Assembly (NCBI GenBank): GCA_002325375.1
Contig: DCRZ01000009.1
Coordinates: forward strand, 96,156-160,155
DNA: 64,000 bases
Reading direction: 5' to 3'
From: Rhodospirillaceae bacterium UBA1479
GTDB taxonomy: Bacteria > Pseudomonadota > Alphaproteobacteria > Rhodospirillales > Casp-alpha2
Below the pieces are notes generated by a model. The model saw nothing but the letters and a program-made list of their open reading frames with translations, did no database searches and was not told the DNA's origin. Made by a program: the position numbers and the translations under genes. Shown in pieces: positions 45,701 to 57,700 of the stretch. The first letter of the stretch is position 1; the number at the start of each line of letters is the position of its first letter.

Positions 45701-48700
45701 GATAGCCGCCGGATATCTCGATGGTCAGGCTGCCGCCGTCGAAATCGGCGCTGTCCAGGTCGGTGATGGTCAGGGCAGGATCGATGATGACCGGGGCGCC
45801 GTCCTCGGCGAAGGTCGCAGCACCACTTGCGGTTTCGACGCTCGGCGCGTCGTTGACGTTAAGGACCGAAACCGAAACCGTCTTGGTCGCCGTGGCGCCC
45901 CCGCTGTCGGTGACTTGGACTTCAAAGCTGTCGGTGCCGAAGAAGTCGGTATTCGGGGTGTATTCCCAGGTGCCGTCGGCCGGGTTGACGGTAACGGTGC
46001 CGTTGGCACCCTGGGCCGCGACGCCGAAGGTGAAGACCTCAGTATCATTCACGTCGTCGGCGTCGGTGGCGATGATCTGGCCGTGCAGGACCGAGTCCTC
46101 GGCCATCGTGAACAGGTTGTTGTCTGCGAACACAGGGGTTCCGCCGGAGTAGGTGCCCGTGCCGCCGTTGCCGGTGACGTCGCGGAACTGGTCCGTCGTG
46201 CCGTTCAACACGTCGTCCAGATGCCAGGCGCCGGTCAGGTTGGGTTCGGCCCCTGTCGGCAACTGGTTCATGTCCAACAGGATATCCGCCTGCGAGCGGG
46301 CCACGTCATAGGCGCGGACGTCGAAAATCTCGCCGAAGAAGGGTTGATTGGCGGTCAGGTAGCCGCCGATCGTCATGGAACCGGCGTCGATGCTGTTGAT
46401 CGCGGCGGTGGTCGTGGCGACGCTCACGCCGTCGAGGAACAGCTCGAGGTTACCCGCACCGTCATGGGTGTAGGCGACGTGATGCCACAGGCCGTCATTC
46501 GTGCCGAGGGAACTTTCCAGCGTCGTCTGGCCCGCGTCCGGGGCAAGCGCTTGAACCCGGCCATCGCCGGTGACGCGAATTTGCGCGTAATCTCCGGCCG
46601 GGTCACCCACGCGGATGATTGTTTGCGGATTGGCGGGATCATCCGTGCGGAACCAGGCTTCGTAGGTGAACGCGCCCGTGCCGGTGGCCAGAGGAGAGGT
46701 GGTCTCCGAGACAATGTTGGCGCCGGACGCCAGCGCCGTCGTGCCGACGATCGATCCCGTTTCCTGAACCGTAATGGTGGTGCCGTCCGCCGACACATCG
46801 GCGATGGTGAAGGTCGCATCGTTGGCGGTCATCGATCCGGAGATGGTGATCGTCTGGCCCGCAACGAGGTTGGCAAAAGTCCCGACCTGCCCGGCGACGA
46901 TCTCATCCGTGGCGGCGAAGAACTGCAGGGTGTTGCCGCCCGAGGCGGTGAAGTCGATCACGCTGGCGTCGACGGCATCGATGGAAACCGTGCCGTCGAA
47001 GCTGAGCGCCTGGCCGACCAGCGGCACGGCGAGGGGCGCGACCGGATTGACGATGTCAATGACGGTCGGATCAGCGGCGTCCACGCCGGTGACCGTGCCG
47101 ACCGTGGCATCGGCGGAGGAACCCAGCGCCCCCTGGTTGGTGATGGTGCCGTCGGCGACATCGGCGGCATCGATGTCGTAGTGGATCTGCAGATTGTCCG
47201 TATCGACCGCGCCGGTCGCGTCGGCGGCGATTTCGGTGGCGTTGCGCTCGTCCGAATAGATGCGGAAATCACCGATGGCGCCGTCAAAGGCGGGCTGGGA
47301 AGCGATCGCGTCGCCCAGCACCAGGGTGCTGCCCGTGATGTTCGGCACGGAGGTGGTCGGCGGGGATTGTTCAAGGACGCCATCGATGTAAAGCTTGTAG
47401 TTGCCGGCACCGTCATGGGTGAGGGAGACATGATGCGGGACGCCGTCGTTCACCAACGTGGTGCTGTTGATATCGATGACACCGTACTGGCCGATGCGGA
47501 GGTTCCCGGCCGCGCTGGGGATGTTGGCGAACAGCAGATTGTTGGCTGTGACGCCGCCAGAGAAGGTGTCCCCGATCGTCATGATGTAGCCTGTCGTCGC
47601 CATCTCCGTCTGGACGACGAACTCGATGGAGAAGGCATTGCCGAAGTCGATGCCTGCCGTGTCGCCCTGGACGAAGTCGTCACTGCCGTCGAAGGCCAAT
47701 GCCGCGCCACCCAGGCCATTATCTAGAATGCCGTCGGATGCGCTGCCCTGTGACCCCAGGTTGACGGCCTGTCCATTGGCGAAATCGAAATACACCAGGG
47801 GCGGCGTGCCGCCGCCGCCGCCGCCCGCGTCGTCGGCTACTTGCAGGGGGGTGCGGGCTTCGTCGTAGATGCGGAATTCGTCGATGACGCCCTTGAGCGG
47901 GAAGGCGGGGTGCGAGATCAAGACGTCGGACGTGGTCGCGCCCAGATTGCCCTCCGGGTTGGCGCCGCCCGGCGTGCCGTCGATGGCGATACCGTTCACG
48001 TAGACGGCGATGTCGCCGCTGAGTTCATCGTAGGTGAAGGCGACATGGCTCGGATCGCCCGCCGAGATGGCGCCGGGAACGGTGTAGAAGTTGGACAGCT
48101 GACCGGAGCCACCGCCGTTGCCGACCTCGACGGAAAGGGTGCCGTCCGGATGGATGGTGAAGCCCCAGCCATCGTAATTGCCGGAGAAGTTCTCCGCGAT
48201 ACGTGCGACGCCCGCCGGTAGTTCGGTAAGGGTCACCACGGCCTCGACGGTGATCGACGTTAGGGCATTGACCGTGCCGTCGGCTGGAATGCGGATGATA
48301 TCGTCGATCCCGTCGAACTGCATGCCCGCGCCGTTGGTGGTGACGGCGATTTCCGGGTTGCGATTGACCGTGACCGTGGCGGCCGTGCTGCCGTAGTCGA
48401 TGGTGACGGTGTATTCGGGGCCCAGGTTGTGCTGGATGGTGTCGAAGATGTTGTCGATACCGGCTTCCAGAACGGCGCCGTCGCCGCCGATTTCCGCCGT
48501 ATGGCCGGAATAGGTCAGGACCTGGAACGAATTGCCGTCGGTCGTCGGGTCGAAGTCGGGCGCGAAGGTCAGGTTCAGGGTGTCGCCCGCCGCCGTCAGG
48601 TCCATGGTGTCCAGGTGGAGCACGTCGTGGGTGACGTTGTCCGTAACGTCGATGTTGACGCTGGCGCCCGGGTCCAGATTCAGCGGCCCACCGGTGATGT

Positions 48701-51700
48701 CCAGGGTGCCGATGTTATCCACTCCGGCGACCTCGATGATGCCGTCGCCGGCGATGTCGGCGCCGTTTGCCAACTGGATCGTGCCCTCGCCGGTGATGAC
48801 ACCCGCGTTTTCGAGATTGACGCCGTCGAGGATCAGCGTCGCGCCCGCGCCGACGGAAATCTCCCCGCCGTTGTTGGAAAGGAAACCGGGGGCGGTGATC
48901 GTCACCGTGGCGTCCGGGGCGACGGTAAACGCGCCGTTCGGCGAATTGATGACGGTCGGGGCGGCGATTACGGTGCCGGTGCCCTCGATGGTCAAGGTGC
49001 CGTCGACGTTGAGGTTTACCGAACCGCTGACAATGTCGCCGTCCAGGGTCAGGTTGCGGCCGTCACCGATGGTGAGGGTCGGGGCGCCGACGCCGTCGAT
49101 GGTGATCGCGCCGCTCAGCGTCAATTCAGGGGCGCCAGAGTTGAGGGCGAAATTGCTGGTCAGCGTCAGGCTGCCCGTGCCGGCCAGATCAAGGGCACCG
49201 GTGCCGGACAGATAGGTGTCGCCGTCGACTATGGTCTGACCGTCGCTGACCGTCAGCACCGTCGCCGTCGCCAGATCGATGGTGCCGGCGGCCGCGTTCA
49301 GGATGCCGCCCGCAAGGTCGATGGTGGCGCTGGCGTCGACGGTGATGGTGCCGTTGGCGGTGTCGATGCTGCCTTCGATGATGCGCTGACCGCCGCCGCC
49401 CGATGTGTCGCTGAAGATGATGTTGCGAGAGTTGACGATGCCCGGGCCGCCGACGGTCAGGACCGTATCGGCGGGGGCCGCATCGGAATTGTCGATGATG
49501 ATGTCGCCGTCGTTGACGATGCCGAGCGCCACGTCCAGGGCGACATTGCCGCTGCCCGTTCCCCCCAGGATGAGTTGCCCGACGTAGACGCTGTCGGCCT
49601 CGATGGCCAGGGCGCCGTTGATCTGGTTGCCACTGCCGGTGACTGTCATTCCGCCGGCAATGCTATCGTTCGCGATGGCGTCCAGGCTGATCAGCGGCAG
49701 CCCCAGGGTTGCCCCGCCGCTCAGGGCGACCGTGCCGGCGATGTTCAGGTCGCCGGTGCCGAGCACGGATGCGGTGCTGACGGTCATTGTAGCAGCCGGC
49801 CCGATTTCCGACGGTTCCAGCACGTTCAGGGTGCCGGCCAGAATGTTCAGGTCGGCGTTGACCACCAACTGCCCCACGGTCTCGTTGACCGGGCCGTTGT
49901 TGAAGGTGATGGGTGCATAGCCGCCGTCGTTGATGACGGCGATGGTCGTTGCGTCGGGAAGGCCCGAGGTCCAGTTGGCGGCGTCGAACCAATCGCCGCT
50001 AAAGTTCAACTGATTGTGGTCGCTGCGCGTCAATCCGCTTTCCAGGGCGACCTGGACGGTCGCATCCTGGGTGGTGGTGCCGCCGTCGCCGCTATCGACC
50101 GTGAAGGTCACCGTGCGGGCCACCGTGGTGGGCTCGGCCGCGTCGTTCGTGAAGGCAATGGTGCGGGCCAGGGCCTGGACCGCTGCCGGTGTGGCATCGG
50201 CATCAAGGGTGATCAGCAGGTTGGCGGCCGATCCGTCGTCGGTGCCGTCGATGGTGCCGATCACGACACCGTTGAACAGCACGTCGGCGCCGGAAAGCGT
50301 GATGCCGCCGGCTTCCTGAATCAGCAGATGATCGCCGGGATCCAGGTTGTCCGTGACCTGGGCGCGCAGATAACCGGTGTTGAAGTTCGCCGTATCGACG
50401 TCGGCGATTTCCATGCTGCCGTCAATGACGACGGCGTCGCCGCCTTCCGCGAAGGTCGGCGCCGGATCGCCGCCGGCCGTGATGACGGGGTCGTCGTTCA
50501 CGTTGTTGACGGTAATCGTCACCGTCGCGGTGCTGGCGATGCCTGCCGCGTCGGTAACGCGGAAGGTGAAGCTGTCCGTGCCGCTGAACTCGGTATTGGG
50601 GACATAGCTGAAAGCGCCGTTGGATTGGATCGTGACGGTACCGTTGGCGGCCTGACCGCCGCCGGCGACGGCAAATGTCAGCGTGTCGCCCAGATCCGGG
50701 TCGTTGGCCGTCAGGGTGCCGGTAATGGTCGTGTCTTCGTCGCCGCTCGCGGTGTCGGCATCGGCGGTGGGGGCATCGTTCGACCCGGTGATCGTCACCG
50801 TCAGGGTCGCCACGTCGGTGCCGGCGTTGATCGCCTGGGCCGAGGTCGTGAAGGCCTGACCCGCCAGGTTGGCGGTGATCACAACTTCGCCGCCACCACC
50901 GGCCGAGGCGGTGACCTTTCCGGCGATCGCGCCATTGGCGTTCAGCTTGGCGACGATGGCGTCGCGGACTTCGTTCGCGGTCGTCTCGTCGGTCACCGTG
51001 TGGGAAATGCGGGTCCCGTTGACGGTGACCTCGAACACGTCGCCGCGTTCGATCGTGCCGCCGACGGTATAGGTCGAAACCTGATTGACGCCGCTGGCGT
51101 TAGCGACGGTATTGGCCAGAGAAATTGTCTGATCGTCGGTTCCGGCATGGCCGTCGGACACCGTATAGGTCAGGGTGCCGGTGGCCGATTGCCCGGCGGC
51201 CAAGGGCTCGAACTGGCCGTTCGGATTGACCGTGTAGCTGCCGTCGGCGTTGATCGTAACCTGGGCGACCACCGGATCGCCGTTCGGCAGGGTGAAGTTC
51301 ACGTTCTGTGCGACGCCGACGGTGCTGCCGTTGACCTTGATGATGCTCAGGCTGTCGCCGGTGTCGATGTCCGTGTCGTTGGCCAGCAGGCCCGCCGCCG
51401 CCGTCTTGCTGATCGCCGTGCTGTCATCGGCGGTGGTGATGAAGTCGTTCTTGGCGTCCGGGTTGTCGTTGGTGGGCGTGATGTCGATGGTCACCGTCGC
51501 CGTGTCGAAGGACGGCGGATTGGCGCCGTTGGATACCGTGTAAGTGAAGGTGTCGGTACCGTTGTAGTTGGCGTCCGGGGTATAGGTGACCCGGCCGTTG
51601 GGAACGGTGATGGTATCGGCATCGGCGGTGACGTCGCCCTGCGTCGCGACGCTGGTGACGATCGGCGTGCCGGGCACGGCCGACGTCAGGGTGATGGCGC

Positions 51701-54700
51701 CGCCGCGACCGGCGCTGACCGCGGAAACGACCGCCGCCATGGCCGGGGTGCCGTTGATCAGGTCGACGAAGAGTGCGGCGTTGCCTTCCGCGTTCAAGCC
51801 TTCCAGGGACGTGAGCGTATAAGTGACGCTGGTGCCGTTGATGGTCAGCGTGATCTGATCGCCGTCGGTGAAGGCGGGGCCAAAATTCAGTTCCCTGACT
51901 TCGGGCACGATGGTGATCTTGCCGTGGGACGGTTGGCCGACCGCGGCAATCGCCGCGTTGGTCAGGTCGCCGCCGTCGGCACGTTTGTCATTGCCCAGCA
52001 CGTCGAAGGTAATGGCCTGATCTTCCAGAACTTCGTCGTCGCCGCTGACCGGTCCGCCGTTTGTGGCATCGCCATCGCCGATCACGTCGTCGCCGGCCAC
52101 GGGGGCGGAATCGCGGGCTTCCTGCTGGATACGCAGTTCGGCCTCGTTGCGGGCCTTGATGATCGCCTGTTCGAACTGGGCCAAGCCCGATGCCGCCTGG
52201 AAGGCGGCCTGCTGGGCGATGGTCGCCTGGGCGTTCGCCGTGGCGGCGCCGGACAGGGCATCAGGCACATAGCCTTCGGCGATTTCCGCCAAAAGCTGGG
52301 CGGCGGTCACGACGTCCGCCGGCACCGACGGATCCAGAGCAGGCGACAGACTGCCGAGCGTATTGGCCGTGGTGACGATTGTGGCGGCGCTTTCCGCCGT
52401 CAGGGCGCCGTTCGTGTCGAATGCCGGCGCCAGGCCTTCGGCGGCGGCGCGCGCCGTACCGGCGGCGGTGCCGGCGATATCGACGACGGCCTCAATGGTT
52501 TCGGCGATGTCCGATGCCTGTTGCAGGCCGTTTTTCAATGCCCGGAGCGCTGCTTCCGTGCCCGTGCGGGCGGCGCTGATGGTCGGGGCTTCGCCGGCGA
52601 CGCCGTCTTCATTGACGGCGCTGACCGTGACGCGGATGAACGATGCCGCAGGATCGTCGGAAATCAGCACCAGTTCGCCATCCTGCAAGGCGGCGGAGGC
52701 GGTCATGCCGCCGGTCGTGGCGATCTCGGTGACCAGGGCGTCGCGCACGGAGGCAAGCGTGGGATTCGCGCCGACGGTGATGGTCTTCGTGACATCGGCG
52801 GTGCCGTCGTTGTTCGTGTCGAATGCGACGCTCAGGGTATCGCCGGCTTCGACGGTACCGCCGATGGTGACGGACACGGTCTGGCGGGTCGCGGCGATGG
52901 CCGCGTCCAGCGCCGTGACGGCGTTGTCGAGCGCCGTGGCCGTGGCGTCGCCGTCGCCGTCCTGTACACCGTCGGCCAACAGGCCTTCGATCGTCGTCTT
53001 CGCCGCGTCGGCGGCGGCGAGAGCGTTCAGAATTTGGCCGGAGGCGCTTTCGGCCCCGGTCGCGTCACCGTTTTCCGTGACCGTCACGCCAATGCTGCTG
53101 CCGGATGTGGTCGCGGCAACGACGAAACCGCCGGACCCGCTGCTCGCCGACGCCTGGGCAACGCCCTGAAGGTTGGCGTGGCTGTTGACCGCGTCGACCA
53201 GGGCGTCGCGGATGTCGTTGATGGTGTCGCCGTCCTGGGCCGTGACCTCGACCGTCACGGCGTCGCCGTTGTCGGCATCCCCGGGTGTCGGGTCGATGGT
53301 CAGGCTGAATACATTATCTGCCGCCGGGGTGCCGGTCAGGGTCACCTGATCGAAGCTGGTGGCGAGCTGCAGCATCTCCGCCGCATCGGTGATCGCGTCC
53401 TCCGCCTTCGTCAGGGCGGCGGTGGAACTGGCCGTGGCCTGGGAGAAGGCAGCCTCGGCAGCCTCGGCGGCGGTGTCGGCGTCTTCGTCGGCGGCCCGGA
53501 TCGCCGCAGTGTTGGCGGCCGTGATCAGGTCGGCGATTTCGTCGCCGTCCGTGCCGGCGAGGTCGGCCTGGGCCTGGGCGCTGGCGGCCGATTGGGCCGC
53601 GGCCGCGGCATCGCGGGCGGCCGAGGCGACCGAGGAATTGGTCGCCGTGACCTGGGATTGCGTGTCGGTCAGAAATGCCTGGGCGACGCTACCGGCCCCT
53701 TCTTGCGCGACAGCCGCCTGGGCTGCGGTCAGGGCGTTTCCGGCGGTGGTGCCGGCTGCGTTGGCGATGGCAAGCGCGCTTTGGGCGGATTCGCTGGCGG
53801 TGGCGGCGCTGTCGGCGGCGCTGTCGGCGACGGAGCCGTTGGAAATGGCATCCAGGCTGAGGGCGTCGTCGCTATCGTTCGGAATGCTGGTCAGGAACGC
53901 GCCGGCGGCACCGGCCTGGGTCGCGGTCAGAACCAGGGCCCCCGTGCCGCCCGCGGCGACGGTGATACCGGCAATGCCGGCATTTTGGATCGCCGTGACC
54001 AGGGCGTCGCGCACGGCGTCGGCATCGTCGCCGACGCTGATCAGGCCGCTGGCCGTCGATACGGTGACCGGCGTCCCTGCGATGTTGATCGAGAAGCTGT
54101 CGCCATCGGCGACCACGGTGTCGCCATCGACGGTGACCGTGTCCTGCTGCGTGACCTGGTCGGCGTTGACCTGACGCTGCACGCGGGCGGCCTGGTCGTT
54201 GGTGCCGCCGGTCGCATTTGTTGCGGAGGCCGTGGTGGTAAAGGCGGTGCCCGGGGTGACGCCGGTCAGACGGATGGAATCGGCGGTTGCCCCCTGGCTG
54301 ACGGTGACGATGCCGTCGAAGGTCCCGGCGCTGGTCAACTGCTGGATGAAGGCGTCGCGGACCTCGGACAAGGTGGTTTGCGTCGTTACGGTGAAGTTCG
54401 CCGAGGTCGTGCCGACGGTGATGAAGAATTTGTCCCCGGTCTCGACCGCGCCCGACAGGGTGACGCGCGTGACCTGGGTGGTTTCCAGCTGCGCTTCGAT
54501 GGCGTCCAGAAGGTCGTCGTTATCCAACGAATCCCGGCTTAGAACCTCGCTGACCGCGTCACCGACCGCCTTGGCCGTGCGGGCGTGAAGTGCTGCGTCG
54601 GCGGCGGCCTGTTTGGCCGTCGTGGCCTGGGTCGCGGCGTCGCCGGCGGCGCCGACCGCGTCGTCATTGGCGTCTTTGGCCGCGATGGAGGCGGCGGCGG

Positions 54701-57700
54701 TCTTGGCTGCGGTATCGGCCTTGGCGGCTTCCGACTCGGCCGTGGTGGCGGCGGTCTGGGCATCCGTCGCCGCCTGCGCCGCAAGGTCGTCGGCACCGCG
54801 CAGGTTGGCGGTGGTCGTCACTGCCTGGGCCGCATTGTCCGTGTTGCCGCCGCCGTCCGTGGCGGTCGCCGTCGCCGTGAAGGCGACGCCGGCAACGTCG
54901 GCGGTGATGGCCAGCGTTTCGTCCGTATCGCCGGCCGCGGCCGTGACGGCGTCGGCGGCGGCGCTGTCGTTGATCAGCGTGATCAGGGCGTCGCGAACCT
55001 GGGTCAGGGTCGTGATGGAATTATCCGTCGGGATGGTCAGGCTGACCACGGTGCCGTTGACCGTGACCGAATAGGTATCACCGGCCTGCACCGTGCCTTG
55101 CAGGGTGACCGTATCCAACTGCGCGACCTGCGTGGCGCCCCCCAGGTTGCCGGTGACCGTCGACGCGGTGGCGCTTTGGTCGTCGTTGGCGCCGTTGTTG
55201 GTGGCCGATGCCGTCGCCGTGAACCCGACGCCCGGCATGGCCGCGGTCAGGGTAATGGCGCCATCGCCGCTGCCGGCGGAGGCGACCACGGAATCGGTGA
55301 CGCCGTTGGCCGCATCGTTGATGGCGTTGACAAGGGCGGTGCGCACGTCGGCGATGGTGATGCCGGTCGATGCCGCGGCCGTGTCCGTGCCGACGGTGAC
55401 TGCGACCACGTCGCCGTCGATGGTGACGCGATAGACGTCGCCGTCCTCGATGGTGCCGTCCAGGGTCACCGTATCCGTCTGGGCCACGCCCTCGGCGGTG
55501 GCGACGGCGGCCTGGGCCTCGTCGGCGGCGGCCTGGGCGGCCGAACGGGCGGCGGCGGCGCGCGGAATGTTGGCCAGCGCCGCGGTTGCCAGGCCGGCCT
55601 GGGTTTCCGCCGTCGTGGCGGCGGCATCGGCGGCGGTGGCATCGGCGGCGGCGGCATCGGCGGCGGCCTGAATATCCGCAAGTTCCGCACTGGCGGCGGT
55701 TCGTCCCGCCGCTTCGGCCGCTTCGGCGGCTGCCGTATTGGCGGCCGTCTGTGCCGCCGTGGCGGCGGAAGTCGCCGTGGTCAGGGCGGCCTGGGCGGCG
55801 GCCAAGTTCACGCCGACGATGGTCGCGCCTGTGTCCGGATGGGTGCCGCCGTCGCGATAGACTTCCGCCAGATCAGCGGCGGCATCGGCAGTGGTCGCGG
55901 CGTCGCTGGCGGAGGCATAAGCAGCCTGTGCGTCGGCGACCGCATCCAAGGCATCCTGAAGCGCCGCCTGAGCGCGGTCGTTGGCCTGTTTCACGGCCTG
56001 ATAGGCGGCGGGGTCGATGGTCTGGGCGGCGGCGGAGGCGGTGAAGTCGGCCTGTGCGTCATCGGCGGCCGAACGGGCGGCCGTCAGCGCCGTCTGCGCC
56101 TGGCTCAGGCTGGTGGAAGCATCGGTCGCGGCCAGTTCCGCCGTGGTCGCGGCGGTGCGGGCGGAAGCTGCGGCGGTGGCGATGGCCTGAATGTCCGACA
56201 CCCGGGTCTGGGCCGAGGCCTGGGCGGACGCGGCCTCGGCGGAATCCGCGGCGGCCTGATCAGCGGCGGCCTGGGCATCGGCCTTGGCCTGGTCCAATGC
56301 CGCTTCGGCGGCTTCGATGCGGGCGGCATCAAGCCCGGCTTCGTCGGCGGCGGCCACGGCGGCCTGTTTCTGCGCCACCAACAGGGCGGCGTTGGCGGCG
56401 GCCACGGCCTGCTGTGCCGATGCGGCGGCGGCCTTGATCGAGGCGATGGCCGCCAGTTGCGTGGCGTCGGCGGCATCCTGGACGGTGCGCAGGTTATCCG
56501 TGGTCTGAATGCCGTCATCCAGATCGTCAAGCGCGGCGGCCGTATCGGCGGCGCTGTTGATGGCGTCGATGACCGCCTGTGCCGTCTCGGCGGAAATTGG
56601 CAGGTCAAGGTCTTCTGCCGCCTGCAACAGGGCGTCAAGGGCGGCCTGGGCCGCTTCGGCGGCGGCGGTGGCGGCGGCTGCGGCGGCATCGGCGTCCGGC
56701 GTGGCACCGGCGGCGGCGGTGGTGGCAAGGACCGCCTGCTGGCTGGCCGTGGTCGCCTGGGCCTTGGCGCTGGCCAGGGCTTCGGCGATTTCGTCGGCAA
56801 GGGAATCGAGGAAGTTGTCGACCCGGGTCTGCGCGGCGCCTTGGGCGTTGATTTCAAAAGCGGCGGCGAAGCTGGCCTGCGAAGCGGCCTGGGCGGCTTG
56901 GGACGCGGCCTCGGCGGCGGCCTGTGAGGCCGCATCGGCATTGGCCTGGGCGATGGTGACGTTTTCGTTGGCGGCGTCGGCGGCGGCCTGGGCCTGGGCC
57001 AGGGCGTCCTCGGCGTCGCTCAGCGCCTGTTCGGCTTGGGCGACGGCATTGTCCCAGACCTGTTCGATGGCGGTGTCGACATCGTCGTCCCCGTCGTCCG
57101 CGGCGTCCCGTTCGGCCCGCACCTGGGCCAGCGAATTGGTGCGCGAGGTGACCGTGGCCTCGGCCGCGGCCAGGGCCACGTTCGGCGCGACGGCATCGGC
57201 GGTCGCCTGCTCGGCGGTGGCATTGGCGGTTTCGGCGGCGGCGGATGCGCGTGCGGCGGCGGCGGCGGCATCGCGCGCGGCAAGGGCGGCGGTGGCACGG
57301 TCGCCGGAGGCATCCCCGGATGTCCAGGCTTCGACGGCGGCATCCGCGTTTGCGGCGACCTGGGCGGCGGCCTCGGCCTCACCGGCGCTGATGGCGGCAG
57401 CGGTTGCGGCGGCCTGGGCACGGTCGGCTTCGGCCTGGGCCGCGGATCCCTTGCCGAGGGCCGCGGCCTGGGCGGCGTCGGCGGCGGTTTGCGCCTGGTT
57501 GGCGGCGTTGCGCGCGGCTTCGGCGGCATCGGCGGCAAGGTCGGCGGCACCGGGAATATTAGAGGTCGCCAGCGATTGCGCCGTGGCGGCGGCCTGGGCG
57601 GCGTCCTGGGTTGCCGGGTCATCGTCGGATGCCTGGGCTTCCGCCTCATCGGCAAGGCGGCCGGCTTCCTCGGCTGCGACGGCCTGGGCGGCGGCGCGCT

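Noticed and set aside
39882..47726. Two more long plus-strand open frames (about 1,060 and 1,490 codons)
   Set aside because: Same cause: antisense shadows of the LamG and cadherin parts, with no recognisable domain.
48429..54542. Very long open frame on the plus strand (about 2,000 codons)
   Set aside because: It is antisense to the giant RTX gene. The minus-strand frame has clear domain repeats and exporter genes after it; the plus frame has only low-complexity Gly/Arg/Asp sequence caused by GC-rich Ala codons read backwards.
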